Counted from the stretch's first letter, positions 40,719 through 49,979 are shown. The stretch is DNA of 64,000 nucleotides from Novosphingobium terrae (GCF_017163935.1 NZ_JABVZR010000002.1:2046001-2110000), one strand, 5' to 3'. The notes: generated from the sequence alone by a model not told the origin. Program-made: numbers and translations.

Positions 40719-41384
40719 ATGCGGGTCTTGCTGGTGGAGGATGATGTGGCGCTGGCGCATGAGCTGGCCGCCTTGTTGCGCTCGGAAAATTTCGCCGTCG
40801 ACATTGCCGACAATGGCGAGGATGGGCTGCATCTGGGCGATACCGAAAATTATGATGCGGCGGTGCTCGATCTGGGCCTGCCGCTGATCGACGGCATCTC
40901 CGTGCTCAATGGCTGGCGCGCGGCGCATCGCGACTTTCCCGTGCTGATCCTGACCGCGCGTGACACATGGTCGGACAAGGTCGCGGGTTTCAAGGCCGGG
41001 GCCGACGACTACCTCGCCAAGCCCTTTATGCCGCCCGAGGTGGTGATGCGCCTGCGCGCTCTGGTGCGCCGTTCCAGCGGCTTTGCCACCAACCGCATCA
41101 CCTGCGGCCCCCTGGGTCATGACACGCAGACCGGCGCTTTCGACCTCAATGGCGAGCCGCTGCGCCTCACCGCGTTCGAATGGCGCATCCTCTCCGCGCT
41201 GATCCTGCGCAAGGAGGTGACGGTGGATCGCGGCGCGCTGATCGAGCATGTCTATGAACACAATGCCGACACCGATTCCAATTCGATCGAGGTGATCGTG
41301 GGCCGCCTGCGCCGCAAGATCGGGGCCGAGATGATCGTCACCGTGCGCGGCCATGGCTATCGTCTGACGGCAGGTGGGCGTTGA
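40719..41384 (+). CDS. OmpR/PhoP-type response regulator, copy 2
   Basis: A 221-residue regulator. Receiver with EDD at 7-9, Asp51 (VLDLGLP) and Lys101 (DDYLAKPF); DNA-binding winged helix from about 122 ending VGRLRRKIGAEMIVTVRGHG. The ATG at 40719 follows AAGGGGTAAGAGAG. Every functional residue falls at the same number as in copy 1, and long stretches match (LRSENFAVDIA against LHGENFAVDVA), so they are paralogues. The kinase gene begins six bases after the stop (ATG 41390) or overlaps it (TTG 41381). Confidence 0.93.
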   Translation: MRVLLVEDDVALAHELAALLRSENFAVDIADNGEDGLHLGDTENYDAAVLDLGLPLIDGISVLNGWRAAHRDFPVLILTARDTWSDKVAGFKAGADDYLAKPFMPPEVVMRLRALVRRSSGFATNRITCGPLGHDTQTGAFDLNGEPLRLTAFEWRILSALILRKEVTVDRGALIEHVYEHNADTDSNSIEVIVGRLRRKIGAEMIVTVRGHGYRLTAGGR

Positions 41385-41389
41385 GCCGC

Positions 41390-42718
41390 ATGCGCCCGGC
41401 CTTGCTGTCGCTGCATGCGCGGGTGGCGATGGCGGCGGTGCTGTCAGGCGTGGTGGTGCTGGTGGCGGCGGTCTGGGTGTTCCAGTTCTGGCTGTCGCAT
41501 GTGGTGAGCGAAAATCTCAACGCGCGGATGGACACGCAGGTCGCCCTGCTGCGCCATGCCATTGCGGCGGACGGGCAGCTGGATGTGGTGCGCGTCACGC
41601 ATATTCTGGCCGATCTGGAGGAGCAGGATCGCCATTGGGGGTGGCAGGTCACCACGCCTGCGGGCACATGGCGCGGTGGGCAGGCCTTCGACCGGCTGGT
41701 GATGTTTCCCGGCCTCAACCAGTTCAAGCGGGGAATTTACAGCGCCCATGCTTTTGCGCCCGACGGCGCGCCTCAGCATGTGCGGCTGTGGCGGGCGGGG
41801 CGGGGGGAGGTGCTGGTCTCGGCCCCCGATACCGAGCTGAGCGGGCCGGAAACCGCTGCCGTGCATATGATCGTCGGCTCGCTGGCGGGGCTGTGCCTGC
41901 TGATGGCGCTGGTGGCGATCTGGCAGCTGCATTTCGGCCTGCGCCCGGTGCGCCAGATCAGCCGCGCCATCGCCGAGGTCCGTGCCGGGCGGGCAGCAAC
42001 GCTGCCTCTGGCTCTCCCGCGCGAGCTGACCCCGCTGGCCGAGGAGATCAACTCGCTGGTCGAGCAGAACCGCAAGGGCCTGCTTCAGGCGCGCCATCAT
42101 GTCGCCAATCTGGCCCATGGGCTCAAGACGCCGCTGGCCACGCTGGCGCTGCGGCTGGAGCGGGAGAAGGCCAGCGAAGGGGCGCGCCAGCTGGTGGCGC
42201 AGATCGACCGGCGGATCGTCCATCACCTGCGCCGGGCGCGCAGCGCGGCGATTGCCACGGGTGGCCGGGCCAGCGCCGATCTGGCGGAAAGTGCGCAGGA
42301 TCTGGTGTTTGCCATGCGCCATCTCAACAGCGCCCGCCGGTTGGAGATCGGCTGCAGCGTTCCCGAAGGATCGATGCTGGCGATGGACCGCGAGGATCTG
42401 GACGAAATTCTCGGCAATCTGCTCGACAATGCCTGCCGCCATGCGCGGGGCCGGGTGATGCTGGCGGCGCAACCGGAAGGGCAGCAGGTGATCGTCACCG
42501 TGGAGGATGACGGGCCGGGCATCGCGCAGGATCAGGTGCCGCTGGCGCTGAGCGCGGGCAGGCGGCTGGATGAAAGCGGCGAAGGCTATGGCTTTGGGCT
42601 CGCCATCGTGCAGGAGCTGGTCGGGCTGTATGGCGGCACGCTGGCGCTGGGGCGGGCGACCGTGCTGGGCGGGCTGAGGGTGGAGATGAGCCTGCCCGGC
42701 GTGGCGCCGGAGGTCTAG
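41390..42718 (+). CDS. PhoQ-like sensor histidine kinase, copy 2
   Basis: A 442-residue membrane kinase. TM1 about residues 10-34 (AVLSGVVVLVAAVWVFQFWL), a periplasmic sensor of about 125 residues, TM2 about 163-185, HAMP, phospho-acceptor His243 in NLAHGLKTPL, N box NACRHA, G1 DDGPGIAQDQ, G2 GYGFGLAI. With the ATG at 41390 both length and His243 match copy 1, which is the reason for choosing it over the TTG at 41381. The periplasmic parts of the two kinases share DTQVALLRHAIAADGQLDVV-type sequence (DAQIRTLRHAIGPDGRLDTA in copy 1), so they may sense related signals. Confidence 0.93.
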   Translation: MRPALLSLHARVAMAAVLSGVVVLVAAVWVFQFWLSHVVSENLNARMDTQVALLRHAIAADGQLDVVRVTHILADLEEQDRHWGWQVTTPAGTWRGGQAFDRLVMFPGLNQFKRGIYSAHAFAPDGAPQHVRLWRAGRGEVLVSAPDTELSGPETAAVHMIVGSLAGLCLLMALVAIWQLHFGLRPVRQISRAIAEVRAGRAATLPLALPRELTPLAEEINSLVEQNRKGLLQARHHVANLAHGLKTPLATLALRLEREKASEGARQLVAQIDRRIVHHLRRARSAAIATGGRASADLAESAQDLVFAMRHLNSARRLEIGCSVPEGSMLAMDREDLDEILGNLLDNACRHARGRVMLAAQPEGQQVIVTVEDDGPGIAQDQVPLALSAGRRLDESGEGYGFGLAIVQELVGLYGGTLALGRATVLGGLRVEMSLPGVAPEV

Positions 42719-43137
42719 TCCTTCAGCGCCGTGTTTTGCCAGACCGCCAGCCGCCAATGGCCGCTTTCGCGACGCCAGATGGCGGTGTAGCGGGCGGCGC
42801 GGGGTTCGCCCATGTCGTAGATCACCACGCCATGGGTGTAGGCGATGCCGCCTGCCGCATGCACCACGCGCTGGCGGAAGGTGATGCCCTTGATGCCGCC
42901 GGGTGTCAGCGCTCCGGCGAGATAGGCGGCTCTGTCCTGTTCCTGACCCGAGGCATGGGCATAGGCCAGATCGCGCGCCAGCAGGGGTTCCAGCGCGGCG
43001 CGATCATGCGCGACAACGGCCTTTGCATAGGCATCCTCTGCGTGGCGGACGGCCTGGATGGGGTTCGGTTTGGCCAGTGCTGGCGTGGCGATCAGTGCCA
43101 GCACGGAGACGATGCAGCGCAGGGCGGTGTTGGCCAT
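42715..43137 (-). CDS. Exported NTF2-like (DUF4440-type) protein, copy 2
   Basis: A 140-residue protein: signal peptide ALRCIVSVLALIATPALAK, then an NTF2-like fold (VRHAEDAYAKAVVAHDRAAL, AIWRRESGHWRLAVWQNTAL). GGAGAG precedes the ATG at 43137. It is convergent with the kinase gene, and the two stop codons share the palindrome CTAG (4-base overlap). It is followed on the same side by the GlcG copy 3 gene upstream. The copy at 31.3 kb is similar in size and export but sequence identity looks low, so common ancestry is likely but old. Confidence 0.75.
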   Translation of the reverse strand: MANTALRCIVSVLALIATPALAKPNPIQAVRHAEDAYAKAVVAHDRAALEPLLARDLAYAHASGQEQDRAAYLAGALTPGGIKGITFRQRVVHAAGGIAYTHGVVIYDMGEPRAARYTAIWRRESGHWRLAVWQNTALKD

Positions 43138-43159
43138 GGGTGCTCTCCGCAATGCGCGA

Positions 43160-43735
43160 TCAGCGGTCATGGATTTGTGCCAGCCCGGCCAGCAGGCAGG
43201 CTTCATCCTGCTGCGCGGTGGCGCCGCTCGCGGCGACGGCGCCCACGATGCGGCCATCGCGCTGCCATGGGATGCCGCCGGGATAGACGGCCATATCGGG
43301 CGTCAGTCTGGCGCGCAGGGCGGGATCGGCGCGCAATTGCTCCTGAACGCGGGTGGTGGGTTCGCCAAAGGCCAAAGCCGCATGGGCCTTCTGCACCGCG
43401 ACATAGGCCACGCCGGGCTTGGCATCGGGATCGACCAGCGCGGCGATCAGGCTGCCCTCGCTGTTCAGCACGGCCACGCCGATATGCAGATGCTGCGCAG
43501 CACAGGCCTGCAGCGCGGCCTGCGCCACCGCTTGGGCAGCCGATAGGGCGGGGGCGGCGGGGCCGCTGTAGGGTGCCTCGACCGCCGCCGGGCCGGAGCG
43601 GGGCGGGCGCAGCATGGCGTCGAGCGGTGGCGGATTTTTCTGCCCCGGCAGCGCGGCGACCGGATCGGAAGATTGTGCCATGGCTGCAGGGCTCAAGGCG
43701 CAGAAACCCAGCAAAAGAGCGCTTGTCCGGCGCAT
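43160..43735 (-). CDS. Exported GlcG/HbpS-like protein, copy 3
   Basis: A 191-residue protein with signal peptide MRRTSALLLGFCALSPAAMA, a linker with NPPPLDAMLRPPRSGPAAVE, then the GlcG/HbpS domain: LSAAQAVAQAALQACAAQHL, HIGVAVLNSEGSLIAALVDP, then MAVYPGGIPWQRDGRIVGAV. The ATG at 43735 follows GGGAGAGG. It is 22 bases upstream of the NTF2-like gene on the same strand and downstream of a tannase-family gene, probably all one operon. It lies beside a two-component system, an arrangement reminiscent of HbpS-SenS-SenR in Streptomyces, where the exported protein modulates the kinase; the analogy is inference. Confidence 0.78.
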   Translation of the reverse strand: MRRTSALLLGFCALSPAAMAQSSDPVAALPGQKNPPPLDAMLRPPRSGPAAVEAPYSGPAAPALSAAQAVAQAALQACAAQHLHIGVAVLNSEGSLIAALVDPDAKPGVAYVAVQKAHAALAFGEPTTRVQEQLRADPALRARLTPDMAVYPGGIPWQRDGRIVGAVAASGATAQQDEACLLAGLAQIHDR

Positions 43736-43809
43736 GAACCTCTCCCCCATCGTTGATCTGTGCCCAGCCTTGCCAGCGCGGCCCCAACCGAAACTGAATG
43801 GCAGGGCCC

Positions 43810-45381
43810 TCAGTTCGCCCCGCTCTCGCAGCGATAGCTGGAGGCTGCTGCCGGATCGCCTGCGCCCTTGTAACGCGTCAGCGCGGGCCATGCGCAGACC
43901 GGGCGCTGGCGCACCACCTGGCCTTGCTGCACCTTGCTGGTGAGGACCATCGAGGGGGCCTTGCCGCTGGTGGACCAGGCGTCGATCACGTCGATCTTGC
44001 TGAAGGTGTCGCAACCTTCGCCGCCCGCGCAATGGTTCATGCCGGGGACGGTGAAGAGGCGCAGACGGTCGGTACGGGCACCGGCCTGAGCCTGCAGTTT
44101 GCGATAGAAACCGGCCAGTTCGGCGGGATTGTGAAAGTCGTTCCAGCCGACATAGAGCATCAGCCGCCCGCCACGCGCGAAGAAGGGTTTGAGGTCTGCG
44201 GGGCGGACCTCGAAACGGTCACCCAAGGCCTTGCGTGCCCGAGCGGGATCGCGAGCCCAATCGATGGTGTCGGGGTTCCAGCCTTCTTGCTGGAAGGCGG
44301 CGATGCCCCACAGATCAGCGGCATTGCGAAAGGGCTGGCCCGAGACAAAGGGTGCCAATTCGGTTTCCGAACCATAGGCCGGACCGGGGAAGATGACCTT
44401 GCCGGTGTTCGGGTCTTTCGGGCCTTCATAGATCTTGCGCAGCAGCGCGATCTGGCCTTTGGTCAGGCAATCGGGGCCTTCCGCGCCCGCGCAGGTGATG
44501 GGCGCGGGATCGAAGCGGCAGCTTTCCGGCGCATCGACAAAGCCCTGTGCCTTGCCGACCGGCGTGGCGCATTGTGCGATCACCGCTTTGGTGATCAGGC
44601 TCAGCTTGGTGCGCGGGATGGCGCTTTGCGGCTCATGAGCGGTCAGCCAGCCCGGCCACATCTGGGCGCCGTTGAAGTCGATCAGCGGATTGGGCGGGGC
44701 CCCGGCGACGATGCCATCATAGTCCGCGGCAAAGCGCTTCGCCTCGATCAGCGCCTGCAGGCCTCCCAGTGAGCAGCCGATAAAATAGGCGTGAGCGGCG
44801 CCGCGCCCATAGAAGCGCGTTATCAGTGTCTTGGCGCGCAATGTCATCAGATGGTTGGCACGCCAGGCGTAATCCTCCAGCTTCTGGGGATGCCCCAGCA
44901 GGAACTGCCCGCCGTCACCCTGATGGCCGGTGTCATTGCCCGCCACCGCATAGCCTTTGGTCAGGCCGGAAACCATATTGGCAAAAGGCAGATCGCCACC
45001 CCAGCCGAAATTGCCCACGCCGATAAACTTGCCGTTCCAGCCCTTCAGCGGCAGCCAGACCTCGGTACGGATCGCGGATTCGGGTGAGGGCTGCAGCGTG
45101 AACGCCACGCGGCAGAAGGCCGGATTGGACGGCAGGGCGGCCTGTCCGCCGATGTTCATGCCAGTGGGCTGCGCGCGGCCGGGCGGCGTAAAGGCCCCCG
45201 CGGCCACCGCGCTGACATGGATATCCCCCGCCTGAGGCAGCATCAGCCGTGCTCTGGCGGCCAGCGCATCGCAATCGGCGGTGGCGGCATGCGCCGTGCC
45301 GCCAAGGCTGAGCGCGCCCAGCAGCGCGGCGGCAGCAAGCAGCCGCGTGGTATGGCGGCGCGGCGGGCGTTGGATGGTCAT
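43810..45381 (-). CDS. Exported tannase/feruloyl esterase family hydrolase
   Basis: A 523-residue secreted esterase (PF07519). Signal peptide TTRLLAAAALLGALSLGGTA, then HA. The family signatures are WNGKFIGVGNFGWGG, the nucleophile GCSLGG with Ser about 204 preceded by Cys203, the acid in YVGWNDFHNP and the histidine in VPGMNHCAGGEGC; the Cys before Ser and the Cys after His usually form the active-site disulfide of tannases. It cleaves esters of hydroxycinnamic or gallic acids with sugars or alcohols. The ATG at 45381 is chosen; a GTG 21 bases upstream is possible. Located with GlcG and NTF2-like genes, it points to plant phenolic esters as food for this cluster. Confidence 0.9.
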   Translation of the reverse strand: MTIQRPPRRHTTRLLAAAALLGALSLGGTAHAATADCDALAARARLMLPQAGDIHVSAVAAGAFTPPGRAQPTGMNIGGQAALPSNPAFCRVAFTLQPSPESAIRTEVWLPLKGWNGKFIGVGNFGWGGDLPFANMVSGLTKGYAVAGNDTGHQGDGGQFLLGHPQKLEDYAWRANHLMTLRAKTLITRFYGRGAAHAYFIGCSLGGLQALIEAKRFAADYDGIVAGAPPNPLIDFNGAQMWPGWLTAHEPQSAIPRTKLSLITKAVIAQCATPVGKAQGFVDAPESCRFDPAPITCAGAEGPDCLTKGQIALLRKIYEGPKDPNTGKVIFPGPAYGSETELAPFVSGQPFRNAADLWGIAAFQQEGWNPDTIDWARDPARARKALGDRFEVRPADLKPFFARGGRLMLYVGWNDFHNPAELAGFYRKLQAQAGARTDRLRLFTVPGMNHCAGGEGCDTFSKIDVIDAWSTSGKAPSMVLTSKVQQGQVVRQRPVCAWPALTRYKGAGDPAAASSYRCESGAN

Positions 45382-45542
45382 CGGCACAGGCTCCCGGATC
45401 ACGATGTTGTATCAGGCGGCGAAGGCGCCGATACCGCAACGGTAATCGAGGGCGGCGGAGCGAAACATTCGAAAGCTTTGCGCCGTGATCACTATCACTG
45501 ATGGCCGTTTAACTTCGGTTCAACCGGGGAAGCTCTCTGCGT

Positions 45543-47165
45543 TCAGGCCGGTGCCAGTTTCAGATCGGCGAAATTGCCATAGATGCCTTCTGCCGTGTCG
45601 GGCAGGGGGCTCAGGCGGGTGCGGGTCAGGACCGGTGTGGAATAGCTGATCAGGGGGATGCGTGGCAGATCGGTCTGCACCAGCCTTTGGAAATCGGCGT
45701 AAAGCGCGCGGCGTTTGGCCTGATCTGGCTCGGACTGGGCCGCTTCGAGAAGGCGGTCCGCCTCGGGGCTGGCGTAATGCGAGGCGTTGGAGAAGGCCAC
45801 GCCCTTCTTGAAGCTCTTCGACCAATAGAAGCGCTGCATGCCGATGGCCGGATCGGGGCCCATCTGTCCGCCGACCAGCAGCACCTCGAAATCGCGATCC
45901 GTATAGGCACGCTTCACAAAGGCCGCGAAATCCTGTGAACGCAACTGCACCCTGATACCAATCGGCTCCAGCGCGGCGCGCATATATTGTGCCATTTTGG
46001 TTGGCAGGTCGGTGGTGGGCAGCGGATCGAGGATGAAGGACAGCCTTGTGCCATCGGGCCCGCGATGCAGCCCGGCTTCATCCAGCAGGGCCTCGGCCTT
46101 GTGGCGGTCGAAAGGATAGAGGGGCACATCCTTGCTGTAGAACTGCGTGATGTTCGAAGGGATCGGCCCGGTGGCAATCTCGCCGCGCCCGAAGAGGATG
46201 TTGCGTTTGACGAAATCATTGTCGATGGCGTGAGCAATGGCCTGACGCAGCCGCACATCGCGCAATTTGGGCAGGTCGAGGTTGAATTCCAGCCCAAGGC
46301 TGGAGGTTTGCAACGCATGGTCGAGTTTGTCCTGCGCCACGCCGGGGAATGTGCTGACCCGCGTGACATCGCCCCAGGCCACGCCGGTGCACAGCTGCAC
46401 CTCGCCGGTTTCCAGCGCCGGGGGCTGCGAGGAGGCATCGGTGATCAGCCGGAACACCAGAGCGTCAAGATGCGGCTTGCCCGCGTCCCAATAGTCGGGA
46501 TTGCGCGCCAGCGTGACGGCCTGCCCGCGATCCCATGAGACGAATTTGAACGGCCCGGTGCCCACCGGCGCATTGTTTGCCGGATTGGTGAGCACATCCT
46601 TGCCCTCATAGAGATGGCGCGGCACCACTTGGGATTCATTGGAGGCCAGCGCATGCAGGATCGCGGGTGAGGGCCGCGACAGGCGCAGCACCGCCGTCTG
46701 CGGATCGGGCGTATCGACGTTCACCACATTGGCGAAGGTGGCGCGGCCCCGGCTGTGGTACTTTTTCCAGACCTCCAGCAGGGAATAGGCGACATCCGCC
46801 GAAGTGAAGGGCTGTCCGTCATGCCATTTTACCCCCTGCCGCAGATGCAGCGTGATGCTCAGATGATCTGCTGCCGTCTCCCACGCGGTGGCCAGACGCG
46901 GGATGGGGCTGAGATCATGGGCATAGCCCAGCAGCCCGTCGAAGATCTTGGAAGACACAAACTGCACCGCCCCTGCCGAGGTGATCGCCGTGGTCAGCGA
47001 TGTCGGTTCGGTTTCCAGCCCGATGATCAGCGTGTTCGCGGCAACCTTGTTACCGCCGCAGCCTTCCAGCAATGAGAGCAGGCCCAGGCCGGCGGCACCC
47101 ACCAGCACGCCGCGACGGTTCAGGATGACGTGGGGCGTGGAAATCGGGTCAGCAGGCACAGCCAT
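45543..47165 (-). CDS. ABC transporter substrate-binding lipoprotein, peptide/opine type (family 5)
   Basis: A 540-residue SBP_bac_5 protein. The N terminus has RRGVLVGAAGLGLLSLLEGC with a twin-arginine and a lipobox (LEGC, Cys36), so it is probably Tat-exported and lipidated. Family marks: LHLRQGVKWHDGQPFTSADV, NNAPVGTGPFKFVSWDRGQA, and YWDAGKPHLDAL. Such proteins bind oligopeptides, opines, nickel complexes or similar solutes and hand them to a permease. No permease or ATPase gene lies beside it, so it must work with subunits encoded elsewhere or serve as a sensor. It is divergent from an AraC regulator. Confidence 0.88.
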   Translation of the reverse strand: MAVPADPISTPHVILNRRGVLVGAAGLGLLSLLEGCGGNKVAANTLIIGLETEPTSLTTAITSAGAVQFVSSKIFDGLLGYAHDLSPIPRLATAWETAADHLSITLHLRQGVKWHDGQPFTSADVAYSLLEVWKKYHSRGRATFANVVNVDTPDPQTAVLRLSRPSPAILHALASNESQVVPRHLYEGKDVLTNPANNAPVGTGPFKFVSWDRGQAVTLARNPDYWDAGKPHLDALVFRLITDASSQPPALETGEVQLCTGVAWGDVTRVSTFPGVAQDKLDHALQTSSLGLEFNLDLPKLRDVRLRQAIAHAIDNDFVKRNILFGRGEIATGPIPSNITQFYSKDVPLYPFDRHKAEALLDEAGLHRGPDGTRLSFILDPLPTTDLPTKMAQYMRAALEPIGIRVQLRSQDFAAFVKRAYTDRDFEVLLVGGQMGPDPAIGMQRFYWSKSFKKGVAFSNASHYASPEADRLLEAAQSEPDQAKRRALYADFQRLVQTDLPRIPLISYSTPVLTRTRLSPLPDTAEGIYGNFADLKLAPA

Positions 47166-47388
47166 ATCCTTTTCACGGTTCGGCGGGGCGTGTCAGGATC
47201 GGCCCCGTCGACTGTGGCTTCTGCGTAGACCATAAAACTCTACAGGTGAAATAGAGAATAAGTTGGGCATGGCCTATCGGGGCTTTCCGGCAAGGCCGCC
47301 TGTGCTCCATGTGGATTGCGCAAGAACTGCCGAGCGCCCAGAGTGCCGATCCCTCACTGTGGCCGGGCCACCAGCAAGGACCCTTTCG

Positions 47389-48276
47389 ATGCCCGCCCCG
47401 CTTGAGCCCAAGGCCCGATACCACCAGCGCATGCAGCGCGTGCTGGATCATATCGACCGCCATCTCGACGGCGATCTCGGGCTGGAGGCGCTGAGCCGGG
47501 TCGCCGCCTTTTCGCCGCATCATTTCCACCGGCAGTTCAGCGCTATCTTCGACATGCCGCTGTATCGCTATGTGCAGATGATGCGGATGAAGCGGGCCTC
47601 ATGGCAATTGGCCTATCGCCCGGAGACGGTCACGCAGGTCGCCTTCGATGCAGGTTACGAGGCGCCCGACAGTTTCGCGCGGGCCTTTCGCCAGCGCATC
47701 GGGCAGGCGCCCTCGGCGTTTCGCGAGGGTCCCGACTGGGCGGCATGGGCCGAGGCACTCGCGCCTCTGGCCCAAGCAAGGAGCAAAGTGATGACCCCCA
47801 GCTTTTCAACGCAAGACGTAACCCTGCGCGATACGCCCGATGTGCCTGTCGCCATCATGAGCCATCGCGGCGATCCCGCGCGACTGGGCGAGACGATCCG
47901 CCGCTTTATCGCCTGGCGCAAGGCCAGCGGTTTGCGCCCGGCCAACCATGCCACTTACACCATCTTCCACACCGATCCGGAGGTCAGCGGGCCGGAGGAT
48001 TACCATCTCGATCTGGCCACCGAAATCCGTCGCCCCCTCACCGCGCAGGATGAGGGGGTGACCTTGGGGGCGATCCCGGGCGGGCGCTGTGCCGTGCTGC
48101 GCGTGGTGGGCAACAGCGACGATCTGCGCCCGGCGGCGGAATTTCTCTATGGCAGCTGGCTGCCCGCAAGCGGCGAGGAGTTGCGCGATTGCCCGCTCTA
48201 TGCGCAGCGCCTGTGTTTCTTCCCCGATGTTCCCGAGCATGAGGCCATCACCGATCTCTTTCTGCCCCTGAAGTAA
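47389..48276 (+). CDS. AraC-family regulator with GyrI-like ligand domain
   Basis: A 295-residue Rob/SoxS-like activator. N-terminal two-helix AraC DNA-binding domain at about residues 12-110 (VLDHIDRHLDGDLGLEALSR, VAFDAGYEAPDSFARAFRQR), then a GyrI-like small-molecule-binding domain from about 135 to the end (IMSHRGDPARLGETIRRFIA, LYAQRLCFFPDVPEHEAITD). The ATG at 47389 follows AAGGA at 47376-47380; the open frame begins earlier but those residues do not look like protein. Such proteins sense lipophilic drugs or bile-like compounds. Targets unknown. The divergent binding-lipoprotein gene is 223 bases away. Confidence 0.87.
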   Translation: MPAPLEPKARYHQRMQRVLDHIDRHLDGDLGLEALSRVAAFSPHHFHRQFSAIFDMPLYRYVQMMRMKRASWQLAYRPETVTQVAFDAGYEAPDSFARAFRQRIGQAPSAFREGPDWAAWAEALAPLAQARSKVMTPSFSTQDVTLRDTPDVPVAIMSHRGDPARLGETIRRFIAWRKASGLRPANHATYTIFHTDPEVSGPEDYHLDLATEIRRPLTAQDEGVTLGAIPGGRCAVLRVVGNSDDLRPAAEFLYGSWLPASGEELRDCPLYAQRLCFFPDVPEHEAITDLFLPLK

Positions 48277-48297
48277 GGTTTTGCGGGTGGCCCGCGA

Positions 48298-48993
48298 TCA
48301 GCGGGTCACCACCGCCAGCTCATTGCCGCGGCCTTCGTCCAGCGCCACGGCCTGCGACAGATAGCCGTTGGCGGGGTTGCGGATATGGGCGAGATAGCCC
48401 GGTTCGAAGGCATTTTCGGCCAGCACGAAGGCGCCGCTGCGCAGATGGGGCTCCACCAGCTTGAGCACATCGAGATAGAGCGAAAAGGCGCCATCGAGCA
48501 GCAGCAGATCGACCGTACCGCCCACATCGCGCAGCGTTTCCAGCGCGTCGCCCTGACGGATCTCGACCAGATCGGCGAGACCGGCGGCCTCCAGATTGGC
48601 GCGGGCGCGCGCCACCTTGCTCGCTTCCAGATCGCTGCCGATCAGCGTGCCGCCGCCATTGTCGCGCAGACCGGCGGCCAGATAGATGGTGGAGAGGCCC
48701 ATGGAGGTGCCGAACTCCACGATCCGCCGCGCGCCAGAGGCCCGCACACACATATAGAGAAAGCGCCCATAGGCGGGGGAGACCGCCAGAAAATGCTCGG
48801 CATGGGTGCGATAGGTGCCGTGATAATCGGCGCGTTCCTCGGCCAGATGGGTGGCGACGACATCCTCCAGCGATGAGCCGGGGGCGCCGATTTCGGCCAT
48901 GATCTTGTCCATATAGGGCTGATCGGCCTGATCCGCCTCGCGGTGGAGGCGTTCGAGCGTTTCGGCAATGCGCCCTGAGGTCAGCGAGTCCAT
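48298..48993 (-). CDS. Class I SAM-dependent O-methyltransferase
   Basis: A 231-residue cytoplasmic methyltransferase of the catechol/caffeoyl-CoA O-methyltransferase type. Motif I RIVEFGTSMGLSTIYLAAGL, then GSDLEASKVARARANLEAAG and VDLLLLDGAFSLYLDVLKLV. The ATG at 48993 has AAGGAAAG upstream. It probably methylates an oxygen on a small aromatic molecule. It is convergent with the AraC-GyrI gene and divergent from an AraC-cupin regulator 143 bases away, which is the likely controller. Confidence 0.85.
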   Translation of the reverse strand: MDSLTSGRIAETLERLHREADQADQPYMDKIMAEIGAPGSSLEDVVATHLAEERADYHGTYRTHAEHFLAVSPAYGRFLYMCVRASGARRIVEFGTSMGLSTIYLAAGLRDNGGGTLIGSDLEASKVARARANLEAAGLADLVEIRQGDALETLRDVGGTVDLLLLDGAFSLYLDVLKLVEPHLRSGAFVLAENAFEPGYLAHIRNPANGYLSQAVALDEGRGNELAVVTR

Positions 48994-49136
48994 GCGTCTT
49001 TCCTTTCGGCAGGCCGGGTCATCCGGCGTCTGATCCCGAGATTAGGAAGCGGCGGACTTGACGTCATTCCCAAGCATGGACAGTTTGTTATCCAATCCAG
49101 CCAAAGTGGCGCCCGGATCGTGAAAGCGCAAAACCC

Positions 49137-49955
49137 ATGCCCATCCTGACCGGCACGGCCCCGCATGAGGCCTTTATCGACCCTGATGAGGTGGACCGCC
49201 CTATCGTGGCCTATGGCGCGATCATGCCCGAGATCGGCGCGGTGGAGCTGGAGGCGCATAGCCATCGCAAGGGGCAGTTCATTCTGGTGCAGCGCGGGGC
49301 CCTGACCTGCGAGGTGGATGGCGGGCTCTGGATGGTGCCGCCGCGCAGCGCCTTGTGGATTCCGGGCGGGGCGGTGCATGCCATCAAGGGTTCGGGGATC
49401 GAGGGCTATGCGGCCTTTATCGCCTCTGACCGGGCGGGGCATTTGCCACGGAGCTGTTGTGCACTATCGGCCACGCCCCTGATGCGCGAATTGCTCAGCC
49501 GGGCCTGCGATTTTCCCTTGTACTATGATGAGGACGGGCCGGAGGCGCGGATCGTGGCGGTGCTGCTCGATGAGGTGGCGGGGGCTCAGGTGGAAAATCT
49601 GCATCTGCCGATGCCCGGTGATGGGCGTCTGCGCGGTCTGATCGAGCAGATGATCGCCGCGCCTGCGCAGCGGGCCACGATGGAGGTCTGGGCCCGCAAG
49701 GGGGGTTTGAGTGAAAGAACTCTGGCCCGGCTGATCTTGCGGGAAACGGGCATGAGTTTCGGTCGCTGGCGCCAGCAATTGAGCGTGATGCTGGCGATCA
49801 AGGCGATGGCCGATGGCGCCACCATCCAGCAGGTGGCCGCCGATCTGGGGTATGAGAGCATGCCCAGCTTCGTCACCATGTTCAGGAAGGTGCTGGGCTC
49901 GCCCCCGGGGCGCTATATGGCGGAGCGCTATGCTGCGGGTTCGCCGGGCCTTTAA
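49137..49955 (+). CDS. AraC-family regulator with cupin sensor domain
   Basis: A 272-residue regulator. The N-terminal cupin carries ELEAHSHRKGQFILVQRGAL and SALWIPGGAVHAI, with histidines that might bind metal or ligand. The C-terminal AraC HTH spans about 165-265 (MEVWARKGGLSERTLARLIL, QVAADLGYESMPSFVTMFRK). The ATG at 49137 is the first residue of family similarity. It shares a 143-base promoter region with the O-methyltransferase, whose expression it probably controls. Confidence 0.88.
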   Translation: MPILTGTAPHEAFIDPDEVDRPIVAYGAIMPEIGAVELEAHSHRKGQFILVQRGALTCEVDGGLWMVPPRSALWIPGGAVHAIKGSGIEGYAAFIASDRAGHLPRSCCALSATPLMRELLSRACDFPLYYDEDGPEARIVAVLLDEVAGAQVENLHLPMPGDGRLRGLIEQMIAAPAQRATMEVWARKGGLSERTLARLILRETGMSFGRWRQQLSVMLAIKAMADGATIQQVAADLGYESMPSFVTMFRKVLGSPPGRYMAERYAAGSPGL

Positions 49956-49979
49956 GGATCAGCCCGTGGCCTCCATCGC

